Below, in pieces: positions 49,146-56,913 of a DNA stretch of 64,000 nt. A program made the translations under genes and the position numbers. Below the pieces are notes generated by a model. It was given only the letters and a program-made list of their open reading frames with translations. It was not told the DNA's origin and did no database searches. Positions within the stretch are counted from its first letter, which is position 1. Each line of letters starts with the position of its first letter. The stretch comes from Nitrososphaerota archaeon (lineage in GTDB: Archaea > Thermoproteota > EX4484-205 > JAAOZP01): the NCBI GenBank assembly GCA_011605725.1, contig JAAOZP010000004.1, forward strand, positions 62,001 through 126,000, read 5' to 3'.

Positions 49146-50185
49146 CCTCTCCTTGTTATCTCTATGTAAGGATTCTTATAATTACCAACACTTTCAGGCA
49201 TGCTTAAACCTTCCTCTGAAGATGACCATATGTCATAGTCGAGTACGAACAGGACACCATATCTTGCTGTCTCAGACTCCATAAGGAAATCCGTGAGCTT
49301 CTTTCTCCCTTTGTTAACCTGCAGGTCAAAAACTGTAGGATCATGAATCGCAGTGCCCTTAACCTCGACGATGGCAGTAACCTCGCCTTTCTTAAAAGGA
49401 TCCTCATATTTATCGGTTATATCCCATTTCGCTTCTATCTGAAAATCTGGACCCACATTGCCCGCCCAATTATGAAGCCTTCTCGCATCTACAGCATCCC
49501 TGGGAATTCCTGTCTCCTCACAGAATTTATTGAGGAGTAAATCCTTTTTTTTCTCTACCCATAATTCTACGACCTGCCCGATCAACTCAGTATTTTCAGG
49601 ATCGGACTTAAGCATATTAAGACAACCCGCAAGGTCGTTAACTGTATCCGCATACTTCAACACTTCTACGTAAGCTATTTTAGTCGCATCCTCGGGCACT
49701 TTGACCGTCAATCGAGGATTAAAGCAATATGCATACTTATATTCACCATATTTATCGACAAAGCACACTATTAGAACCAACCTCTCTTTGAACTCAACAT
49801 TTTTATCTACCTTCTCAAGCCCCTGAACATAATAGCCGCTTAGAAAGATACGCTCTTTCAAACCTATGTCTTGATGTCCCTCGACGTTGCTAACGTCGTC
49901 AGCTATTTCTAATCTTTGAGGAACAATTATGTCTCTTCCGACAATACATGTAAACACATTTATATCATTTCCCATCCGATACTCAATAATCCATCGTCCC
50001 TTGTATACTTTAATACTACTAATAGGATGCGCTATAGGCTTATGCACGTACACTCTTCCGTCTTCATAAAAGGTGAAGATAATTGGTTCGCCATAAATAT
50101 CCTTAGCTCCTGTTACCACATCAAGAGCAGCCCCCCTCTCAGAGTTTCTAAGGTTCCAAGATTCCACCGGGATTTCGTTTAACAT
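49142..50185 (-). CDS. PD-(D/E)XK nuclease-like protein (cassette B)
   Basis: 347 residues, soluble. The C-terminal 130 residues contain GNVGPDFQIEAKWDITDKYE followed by EVTAIVEVKGTAIHDPTVFD, the PD...E-x-K pattern of the PD-(D/E)XK superfamily, with the conserved acidic and Lys residues in place, then TARYGVLFVLDYDIW as a further strand. Residues 1-200 are beta-rich with a Tyr-rich region and no recognisable domain. It stands 22 bases after the giant membrane protein gene; in cassette A the corresponding nuclease-like domain is fused to the end of the membrane protein. Possible DNase or effector. Confidence 0.65.
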   Translation of the reverse strand: MLNEIPVESWNLRNSERGAALDVVTGAKDIYGEPIIFTFYEDGRVYVHKPIAHPISSIKVYKGRWIIEYRMGNDINVFTCIVGRDIIVPQRLEIADDVSNVEGHQDIGLKERIFLSGYYVQGLEKVDKNVEFKERLVLIVCFVDKYGEYKYAYCFNPRLTVKVPEDATKIAYVEVLKYADTVNDLAGCLNMLKSDPENTELIGQVVELWVEKKKDLLLNKFCEETGIPRDAVDARRLHNWAGNVGPDFQIEAKWDITDKYEDPFKKGEVTAIVEVKGTAIHDPTVFDLQVNKGRKKLTDFLMESETARYGVLFVLDYDIWSSSEEGLSMPESVGNYKNPYIEITRRG

Positions 50186-50207
50186 CCTATCAGATTCATC
50201 GTATGCC

Positions 50208-53200
50208 TTAATCTTGTTGTAGCGCGCGCGCTAATATTCCTTCAGCACAATCTTTAGGCATCCAGAATTGACTCGACTTCGTATCCTTTCTAAATGAGAA
50301 TTCTACGACTCCTTTCTTACCCCCATACTCCCAATAGATCTTCGCCTTATATATCCCAGGTCCAACATCATTTCCTTTCCCCAAGCTCAACATAGCTCCA
50401 TCTCCCTTTTCCAACGTAACTTCACGTAACCTTTCCCAAGATACTTTATAATATTCTATACTACTTATCTTAGCTACTAGTTTATCTAGCACATCAGGAT
50501 TCTCGAGAACAGTAGTTAAGAAAATACCAGCAACATTTTCATCATACTTACCTTTAATGTCGAAATAGTTATCAATAATTTTCCCTATTTTAATCCCAAC
50601 TCCTTTCCTTGCATCTCCTTTTATCATTATCAGAATTTCATCTAGGGCTTTTATCTTGTCAGGGTCTTTTGTATTCTTGTTAAGCCAATTGTTCAAAGAT
50701 TCTATTGCATCGTCACCATCCTTAATCCACATCGAAACTATACTCCTTACGATTATCCCACCTTTTCCCTGAAACTCTTCTAGAGAATAATGCTTTATGA
50801 TCGTGCTAATTGCATTTAGTATCCTGCCTGAGCTTTCTACACTCGGAACGTTTTCTAAAGTGTGTTTTGAGATTTCCGAAGCTGTTTCAAGGATATCTTC
50901 AATCTTTGAAGGATTGTTTATTCTCTTTATTAGATCTCCAACGACGTCTCCGAACTTTCTGCTGTACTTATTCCCAAGTAAAAGGTCAACAACCTTGTGG
51001 AACGATGGCTTTAGCCTCAGCACCAATACATCAAATATTGCTGGGGTTATCCAGTTCCAAATCCCCCTGCCTACGATTCTGAGCACGTCCTCAACGCTAA
51101 GCGGCTTGCCTCCTGCTTTCTCAGCCCTTATCCTGTTGACCACCGCGTAGAAGGTAGTGACATATGCTGCGCAACTAACTATCGCTCCGACAACCCTTCC
51201 AGTGGCGTATCCGATTCTATAATCCCTATCTTTCGTCGAAGGAGGTTCCTTCAACCCGAAGGCTATTCTTATCTCATCCCATGAGACGTCTAGAGCCAGG
51301 TCTGAGAGCACGTTGGAGAGGAGGTTATCGTTAATATCCTTGGCTTCTAGCCTGAATATTTGGGAAAGCTCGAACAGCTCGTTAGCATGCTGGGCCATGC
51401 CGATTTCATTGAACTCCTTGCTCCTGCCCTCGCAGACATCTGCAATTTCGTTAAACGAGTCCATTGCAGCCAACGCGTTGTGGACATCTGTCCAGATTTC
51501 AGCTATGTTCATCGCTATACCAGTGGCGAGGATTGCTGGCGATGCTGCTACAGCCCACTTAGGCGGGAGAACGAAGCCGACAACAATCATTATTCCGCAA
51601 GTAACTATTATCCCCCATCCCTTTGAGACGAAGCCGTCCCAGAAGCCCCTCCAGAACATAGGCAGCTCGCCACTTCTAAAGCTCGCTTGAAGAGTTGCAA
51701 CAACCCTACCCCCGTGCTTCAAGTTAATGAAGATCGGATATTCTGCATCTTCCTCAAGTTGGACTAGGTGTAATGGGATCGAGCCGAATGCTGGAACGCT
51801 AATAGCATGCTCCTCCGGAATTCTCGCCGGCCCAGCGAAGACCTCTAGCTCATATTCCGCGTTGCATGCAGCATAGTTTCTTATCAATACCCCTTGTACT
51901 AAATCGCCCCCGCCATATGCAAGAGGATGGTAAATGAGTTCTATCTCTTTTCCATGCGAGCCTCTTGTCGCTGCTTTATCCAAGTCCCACCTAGTCTCTC
52001 CGGTATCCTCGTATTTGTAATCGTGGTCTTCCCACCCATTGTACTTTAGCCATTCATAGAATTCACCATTAACCGTTATGACTTCGCTCTGGTTCAGCAC
52101 CTCTTCCTTTAGCAGCTTAACCTCGTAATTGGAAGGTATCTTGCTTGGCTCAAGCCTATCATCCTCCAGGATACCGAGTAGCTTCTTAACCTCATCCTCA
52201 TGGAGTATTCTCTCATAGAGGAAACCTGGCTTGACATCGATCAACGCATATCTAACGTTCAGCGTCTTAGTCATTTTCGAGATATCGCTGACATTCTCAA
52301 TTGTCGATGTGAAACCATCAGGCGAAATAGGGATCAGCTCTACTCCATTGAAATCTTGGAGATACCCCGGCGCCATATCCGTCGTCATGAAGTATAACTT
52401 AACATGCGTAGCCCCTTGGTACCCTGGTACGAAGACCCTCTTGGTCTCATTGTAGCCCTCAACGTTTACAACATAAGTTCTCCATTCCTCCGGGGCAACG
52501 AAGCTCATGGTTGAGATCGTTGTTAACGCTGTGGATATGTATCTCTTTCCTTCTTCATCACAATAGACTGCTGTGATGTTGAGCTTGGCGATGGGAGAAA
52601 GGAGCTTCGTTAATATATTCTTCGACCATAAGCCAACGATGGCTCCGATTTCCAGCTCCTTTCTATCAACGTCTCCAGTTATGAGCAGCTTGACGTCTCT
52701 CGCCTTCCGTCCTCCCTTATTGAGAAGGGTTATTGTGAGGTTTGCGTACTTCGCTATCACTTGGCTTGAAAGCTTAACCTCAAGCCTCGGAGGCTCAGGT
52801 AGAACCTCTATGGTGTAGGTTACGGTCTTCCCCCCGTTCCAGAACACTAAATCCAAGTTGCCCGGCTGAACAACAGCAAAATAGACCGTAATCTTGTAAA
52901 CCCCAGGTTTCTTGGCTTTCAGGTAAAGCGGAGCGATGCGTGTAGGGCTTGGGAGTGGAGCCCATGTCTCAAACGCGTCACTATCGGAGAACCTAACACC
53001 CAGCAAGATTTCGTAGCTTCCTCGGATCTCCTGAGGATTCCTTATTTGGGCTGTTATCGTTATCGTATCACCGATCCCAACTTTGGTTGATGAGATTGTT
53101 GTATCAACTATTATTGGGTCGTAGGCTGGGAGGAGAACCCTGAACTCGCTTATTTGAGATTGCATGGCTTCGCGTGTTTCCTCAAAGTGACTCGGGACTG

Positions 53201-53879
53201 CGATGAGAAAATTTTCAGCAAAGTAGCCTTGGCTCAGGTTTGAGAATAGCCCTATTTTCATCCTAGCGGTCTTGTTAAGTATTTTACCGGTCTCTAGATC
53301 GATGAGGGTGAAGGTGTATGAATCAGGGTCGATGTGCCTGACTAAGTATGTCCTCTTCTTAGGATACCTATGAAGAATGTGGAAGACATTAGTTCCATTG
53401 CTTTCATATTTTATAGAGCTTACATCTTCCTCACTTCCATCCTTACCAATTGCCTTATAGGAGATTTCTACGGAGACGCTTCCATCGCTGCCTCTACGAA
53501 TATAGATTTTCTCATACTCGGGGATTATCGTGTAATCCTTAAGATCATAGTCTATTCGAGTCGGTAGCTTCAGAGTATTGTTAGCACTTTTTATGGTTCG
53601 ACGTATCTCCTCTTCTAAGCTTCCAATGGAAACCAGTTGAGCTATGAAGAACCAGAGCCTCTGCGCAAGCTCAACGGGAAAGCCCTCAGGCACTATGAAG
53701 CATGCCTCGGTTATCGAGCTGCTCGGCACCTTCCCCTTCCTTAATTCCTCCTCTATGAACTTTAATGCTGTTAGAGCATCCGTTTCCTCCGTGGCGTATG
53801 CCCTAAGGGTTAGAGCAGCGCTGAAGTTGGAGGTTAATATCAGGATTGCCAGGATTGCGGCTGATGCTTTCCTAAGCAT
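50208..53879 (-). CDS. Giant exported/membrane protein (cassette B)
   Basis: 1223 residues. Signal peptide ASAAILAILILTSNFSAALT; extracellular beta-rich residues 30-740 with CARDB-type segments (RLEVKLSSQVIAKYANLTIT) and a possible Ig-like ESYEILLGVRFSD-type strand; hydrophobic stretches at about 748-795 (GIIVTCGIMIVVGFVLPP, AILATGIAMNIAEIW) and 888-915 (VVGAIVSCAAYVTTFYAVV); then helical residues 920-1223 probably inside the cell. The design parallels the 1699-residue protein of cassette A, though direct sequence similarity is low. The last codons (EGILARALQQD) are encoded by the GC palindrome at 50220-50234. Confidence 0.65.
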   Translation of the reverse strand: MLRKASAAILAILILTSNFSAALTLRAYATEETDALTALKFIEEELRKGKVPSSSITEACFIVPEGFPVELAQRLWFFIAQLVSIGSLEEEIRRTIKSANNTLKLPTRIDYDLKDYTIIPEYEKIYIRRGSDGSVSVEISYKAIGKDGSEEDVSSIKYESNGTNVFHILHRYPKKRTYLVRHIDPDSYTFTLIDLETGKILNKTARMKIGLFSNLSQGYFAENFLIAVPSHFEETREAMQSQISEFRVLLPAYDPIIVDTTISSTKVGIGDTITITAQIRNPQEIRGSYEILLGVRFSDSDAFETWAPLPSPTRIAPLYLKAKKPGVYKITVYFAVVQPGNLDLVFWNGGKTVTYTIEVLPEPPRLEVKLSSQVIAKYANLTITLLNKGGRKARDVKLLITGDVDRKELEIGAIVGLWSKNILTKLLSPIAKLNITAVYCDEEGKRYISTALTTISTMSFVAPEEWRTYVVNVEGYNETKRVFVPGYQGATHVKLYFMTTDMAPGYLQDFNGVELIPISPDGFTSTIENVSDISKMTKTLNVRYALIDVKPGFLYERILHEDEVKKLLGILEDDRLEPSKIPSNYEVKLLKEEVLNQSEVITVNGEFYEWLKYNGWEDHDYKYEDTGETRWDLDKAATRGSHGKEIELIYHPLAYGGGDLVQGVLIRNYAACNAEYELEVFAGPARIPEEHAISVPAFGSIPLHLVQLEEDAEYPIFINLKHGGRVVATLQASFRSGELPMFWRGFWDGFVSKGWGIIVTCGIMIVVGFVLPPKWAVAASPAILATGIAMNIAEIWTDVHNALAAMDSFNEIADVCEGRSKEFNEIGMAQHANELFELSQIFRLEAKDINDNLLSNVLSDLALDVSWDEIRIAFGLKEPPSTKDRDYRIGYATGRVVGAIVSCAAYVTTFYAVVNRIRAEKAGGKPLSVEDVLRIVGRGIWNWITPAIFDVLVLRLKPSFHKVVDLLLGNKYSRKFGDVVGDLIKRINNPSKIEDILETASEISKHTLENVPSVESSGRILNAISTIIKHYSLEEFQGKGGIIVRSIVSMWIKDGDDAIESLNNWLNKNTKDPDKIKALDEILIMIKGDARKGVGIKIGKIIDNYFDIKGKYDENVAGIFLTTVLENPDVLDKLVAKISSIEYYKVSWERLREVTLEKGDGAMLSLGKGNDVGPGIYKAKIYWEYGGKKGVVEFSFRKDTKSSQFWMPKDCAEGILARALQQD
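50220..50234. repeat. GC palindrome copy, 12-bp core (TAGCGCGCGCGCTAA), inside the end of a gene
   Basis: The perfect palindrome TAGCGCGCGCGCTA encodes residues LARA(L) close to the C-terminus of the 1223-residue protein, leaving five codons before its stop. A palindrome of this family serving as coding DNA is unusual and suggests the gene was fused to it or that its end was displaced. Confidence 0.55.
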
Positions 53880-54135
53880 TCCCTTCGCCTCCCGGCTTAC
53901 CTAGGGTTCTCCATCTCAGGAGTATGATGAGCAATGAGACCGTTGAGACAGCCAACGAAGATGCTAAGAGCCTCATGATGCTTAATTCTTCAGCAAGCCT
54001 TTCATTTTCCCTAGTCTTCTCTGAAACCATCTCCTGGTATTCTTTGAGAGAGACCCTTAGAAGAGCCGTGGTATTCTTCTCTATCTCCAGCTTATCCCTT
54101 GATGCTCTTAGCTCAACCTCGGAACTATTCAACAT
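53872..54135 (-). CDS. Coiled-coil stalk with C-terminal membrane anchor (possibly 3' part of a broken gene)
   Basis: 87 residues from the ATG at 54135: coiled-coil ELRASRDKLEIEKNTTALLR, VSLKEYQEMVSEKTRENERL, AEELSIMR, then a membrane helix LASSLAVSTVSLLIILL and a short tail. The coiled coil continues in the same frame upstream of this ATG as FSKHLESKEENERLRIM with no start codon, so this piece is probably the C-terminal half of a protein whose N-terminal half is the 54129-54611 frame, separated by a -1 frameshift near 54170-54195. It overlaps the next gene by 8 bases. Confidence 0.5.
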   Translation of the reverse strand: MLNSSEVELRASRDKLEIEKNTTALLRVSLKEYQEMVSEKTRENERLAEELSIMRLLASSLAVSTVSLLIILLRWRTLGKPGGEGNA

Positions 54136-54670
54136 AATCCGAAGCCGCTCATTCTCCTCCTTCGACTCAAGGTGTTTTGAGAATGGGTTTCGTCGAGCTC
54201 AATAATCAGCGTCGCCGTTAGATTCGGTGCTTTGATGCTTAGCAAGAGCTTAGCCGGCTCCTTAAGCCCAGAGAACCTTGACCACTCAATTCTCGTTTCG
54301 TACAGTCCCTTCTCGCATACAACCTTACAATCCTCGATTAGAGATTCCACTCGGAGCGTTGCCCCCACCTCAACGCTATTGCATGGAGCGATTATTTTGA
54401 AGGAGATTTTTAGAGCATCTTCATCTATGAAGATAGAATTCGGAACTATCTCGATGAAATCAATAACCTCTTCGCCTTCAACCTTTATCATCGCCTGTCC
54501 CTCTTTGAAACTTCTTACCCCCTGTCTATAGCAGTCTATCAAGAAGCAGTTACCCGAAATAGTGTCGTTATCCACGGCTATCCAGAGCTGAGTCCCATTA
54601 AAGTCGAGCATGGGGTAAACGCAGACGTAGAAATCGCCCCTTATGGTTACGTTGGGCGCGCGCGGGGCGG
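54129..54670 (-). pseudogene. Beta-rich exported protein, N-terminus lost and frame broken
   Basis: From ATG 54611 the frame gives 160 residues (LDFNGTQLWIAVDNDTISGN and on), but the same frame reads upstream without a start: APNVTIRGDFYVCVYP from about 54665, continuing the beta domain. So the true start is missing, near GGGCGCGCGCGG at 54655. The 3' end runs into a basic out-of-frame tail (RRRRMSGFGLC), matching the break with the 87-residue piece. Upstream, 54680-54912 has an open frame (MARPWKALCIFLLAIK) with three tandem heptads (VNVVCSK, VNSVYPL, VNEIYAE) but no link. A decayed gene of the exported type. Confidence 0.5.
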
Positions 54671-55340
54671 GTAGCGTTTAATGGCCAGTTTACTGGGAGA
54701 AATGGGCGAATAAAGATCACTGCAAACGTTAAGAGGAATGGCGATGCTTCGGCGTAAATTTCGTTTACCAGCGGGTAAACACTATTTACCTTCGAGCAAA
54801 CAACATTTACCTTCAGTGGGCATTTGTCTACGTGCCCAGCGACTCCACGCATCTTTGAAACGGCTTTAATGGCTAAAAGGAAGATGCACAATGCTTTCCA
54901 TGGCCTAGCCACTATGCTAGTGTGCTCTAATAATTATAATTACTGATTCTGAAATCCTTTATCACATTGTTTATCAGATTTTTAGTACTCATAACCACCC
55001 GGGTTCTAAGAATTATAAAAACGTTAATTACTACATGGACCAGTGCGCACGGCAGCCCTGTTTTTAGCACATAGAGTCACCACTTTCCAGCTCGGGGAGT
55101 AACTTTAATCAGCCATATCGCCAGAGAGTTTTTTAGCGTATGCTCTGCAAAATGAGTAGGCTAGTGTTCCAGACAGATATTGATACATTCTGCAAGAGAG
55201 TTCCAAGAAGCATTTTTGGCGAGATACAGATTTCATCCCGGAGAAACTAAAAGAAATCTAATGATAAAAGCCGACATTAAGGTTTGGTTTTAAACTAAAG
55301 CAAAATGTCACATAACAGGAGACATAACGCTTGCTTCTAA
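54671..55340. other. Right end of the pheST island, non-coding or decayed
   Basis: About 670 bases without an intact gene. It holds the heptad-repeat frame described above (54762-54824 on the minus strand), a TGCGCA-type copy (AGTGCGCACGG at about 55042-55052), a GC palindrome relative at 55133-55144, and short plus-strand frames such as IDTFCKRVPRSIFG between 55160 and 55240 that may be remnants. No recombinase motif is recognisable. Confidence 0.4.
55133..55144. repeat. GC palindrome copy, degenerate (TTAGCGTATGCT)
   Basis: TTAGCGTATGCT keeps the left TTAGC arm and the right GCT; it lies about 200 bases inside the right end of the pheST island. Confidence 0.35.
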
Positions 55341-55375
55341 GGGTAAACCTTTATCACGGGCATAGCTTAACCCTC
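55341..55375. repeat. Right 35-bp direct repeat bounding the pheST island
   Basis: Second copy of the 48243-48277 sequence. It holds the last codons of pheS (VKLCP and its TGA at 55354-55356) overlapping a vestigial pheT start, MPVIKVYP and a stop. The two copies differ at two positions, one a synonymous Pro codon (CCC/CCG), the other GAG in the functional pheT copy and AAG here. Confidence 0.8.
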
Positions 55376-56838
55376 CTCAACCAGCCTAAGTCGTTCTGAT
55401 AGAGGATACGAATATCGTTAACTCCCAGCTTAAGCATCAGCAAGCGCTCCAAGCCCCCTCCCCAAGCGAGAACAGGATAATCTATACCAAGAGGTTTAGT
55501 AACCTCAGGCCTGAAAATCCCCATGCCGCATAATTCAAGCCACCTACCGGCTTGCGGAACGTAGACGACGGAGTTCATACTCGGCTCAGTGTATGGGAAG
55601 TACGAGGGCCAGAATTGAACCTTTTCCAACCCGAGTTTCTTATAGAATTCTGTTAAAACTCCCTTTAGGTCTCTGAGGGTCACACTCTTATCCATTATTA
55701 TGCCCTCTATCTGGTGGAACTCTGCAAGGCTTTTGAAAGAGAGCCTCTCGTTTCTGAAAACCCTGTCGACGCTGAAAACCTTAACTGGAGGATCCCTATG
55801 CTCATACAGGTACCTTACTGATACGCATGTAGTATGTGTTCTTAACACGAGCCTCTTCGCAGCCTCCTCAGACCATTTCCCGCCCCATCCGGTTGAACCC
55901 GTCTCCCAGCCGTTTTCATGCGTTTTCCTCACTCTTTCAACAAGCTGCCTGTCAGCCAGCTCCGTGGAGGATGGGTGTGAAAGATAGAAGGTGTCCTGCA
56001 TCTCCCTAGCTGGATGGTCCTGCGGGGTGAAGAGGGCGTCGAAGTTCCAGAAGCATGATTCGACCAGTGGGCCCTTCGCCTCGGTGAAACCCATCTCTGT
56101 AAAGATTTCCTTAACCTCTTTGATGAATTCTGTTAACGGGTGTAGTTTCCCAGGGTATATAGGCTCAACATCAGTAGTGACATCGTACGGTTTAAGCTCA
56201 ACGTTTCTCCATTCCCCTGTTCTCAGGAGCTCAGGAGTCAACTGTGTTACTGCAACCTTCAGCTCAACAAGTCTACCTGCCTCAGTCAGAGAGACCAGTC
56301 TCTCAACCTTCTCCTCAACTTTAACTATGCCCCTTCCTGACAGGAGTCTAACAGCATCATTATCCAGCAGGCTGATGTCTAGAGGGCCTGACGCCAATGT
56401 CCTGACAACGGTTTCGTCAACCCCTTCAGGAGGCTCTTTCTCAACAACTATGTGAGGAACACCGTTTACAGCCCTGATTGAACCCCATCCCTTTCTACGC
56501 AGCCAGCCGAGCGCTATCGTGAAGAAAGACTCATCAGGATAAGTCTTCCGAGCCTCCTCCAGAGGCATAATGCCCCCGTTTCTCAGCACGAGTTTCAAAA
56601 GCCTTCTCTCAGGAAGCCCGTTTCTAGAATGGTATTCTCCCTCAACGGTTAACCTAGCATACTTGGTTTCCCTGGTTGAGACCCTTACTAAGCCTTTCTG
56701 AGAAAGGGAGGAGACTACGCTTGCTGCTGACGACTCATTCAAACCCGTGATCATGCAGAGTTCGCTGAAGCCCATGGCTCTACCGGTTCTTCTAAGAGCC
56801 TCTACAATGTCTTTCTCAAGCTTAGATTCCAGGCTCAC
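55354..56838 (-). CDS. pheS: Phenylalanyl-tRNA synthetase alpha subunit
   Basis: 494 residues from the GTG at 56836-56838; the longer frame to 57105 has unrelated N-terminal sequence and would run through the ade promoter. N-terminal winged-helix domains (SLESKLEKDIVEALRRTGRA), then the class II core: motif 1 region HPLTEFIKEVKEIFTEMGFT, motif 2 FSVDRVFRNERLSFKSLAEF-HQIEG, and motif 3 GIDYPVLAWGGGLERLLMLK. Activates phenylalanine and works with PheT. Its end retains the old overlap with pheT (see the 35-bp repeat). Confidence 0.95.
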   Translation of the reverse strand: MSLESKLEKDIVEALRRTGRAMGFSELCMITGLNESSAASVVSSLSQKGLVRVSTRETKYARLTVEGEYHSRNGLPERRLLKLVLRNGGIMPLEEARKTYPDESFFTIALGWLRRKGWGSIRAVNGVPHIVVEKEPPEGVDETVVRTLASGPLDISLLDNDAVRLLSGRGIVKVEEKVERLVSLTEAGRLVELKVAVTQLTPELLRTGEWRNVELKPYDVTTDVEPIYPGKLHPLTEFIKEVKEIFTEMGFTEAKGPLVESCFWNFDALFTPQDHPAREMQDTFYLSHPSSTELADRQLVERVRKTHENGWETGSTGWGGKWSEEAAKRLVLRTHTTCVSVRYLYEHRDPPVKVFSVDRVFRNERLSFKSLAEFHQIEGIIMDKSVTLRDLKGVLTEFYKKLGLEKVQFWPSYFPYTEPSMNSVVYVPQAGRWLELCGMGIFRPEVTKPLGIDYPVLAWGGGLERLLMLKLGVNDIRILYQNDLGWLRRVKLCP

Positions 56839-56913
56839 CCTCCTACACCTATCGTTTAAACGTGCACAAGCAGTTTTTAAATTTGAAACCTTAATAATTC
56901 CTATTGGAGAAAT

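Larger units (their letters stand above)
48278..55340. mobile_element. Accessory island inserted into the pheS-pheT operon (about 7.1 kb)
   Basis: In many archaea pheS and pheT are adjacent. Here pheS keeps, after its stop, the first codons of pheT (MPVIKVYP then a stop), and the real pheT begins 7.1 kb away with the same sequence. The DNA between carries cassette B (160+87 pieces, 1223, 347 and 264 residues) and no housekeeping gene. Both copies of the 35-bp sequence lie in the same orientation, as expected after site-specific integration or insertion with duplication. No integrase or transposase gene is recognised inside, so the mobility genes may have been lost or act from elsewhere. Confidence 0.75.

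Noticed and set aside
54750..54830. The repeated TTTACC/GGTAAA words as a possible CRISPR or iteron array
   Set aside because: Spacing is 21 bases, units are imperfect, and they keep reading frame as heptads (VNxVxxx), so they are coding repeats.
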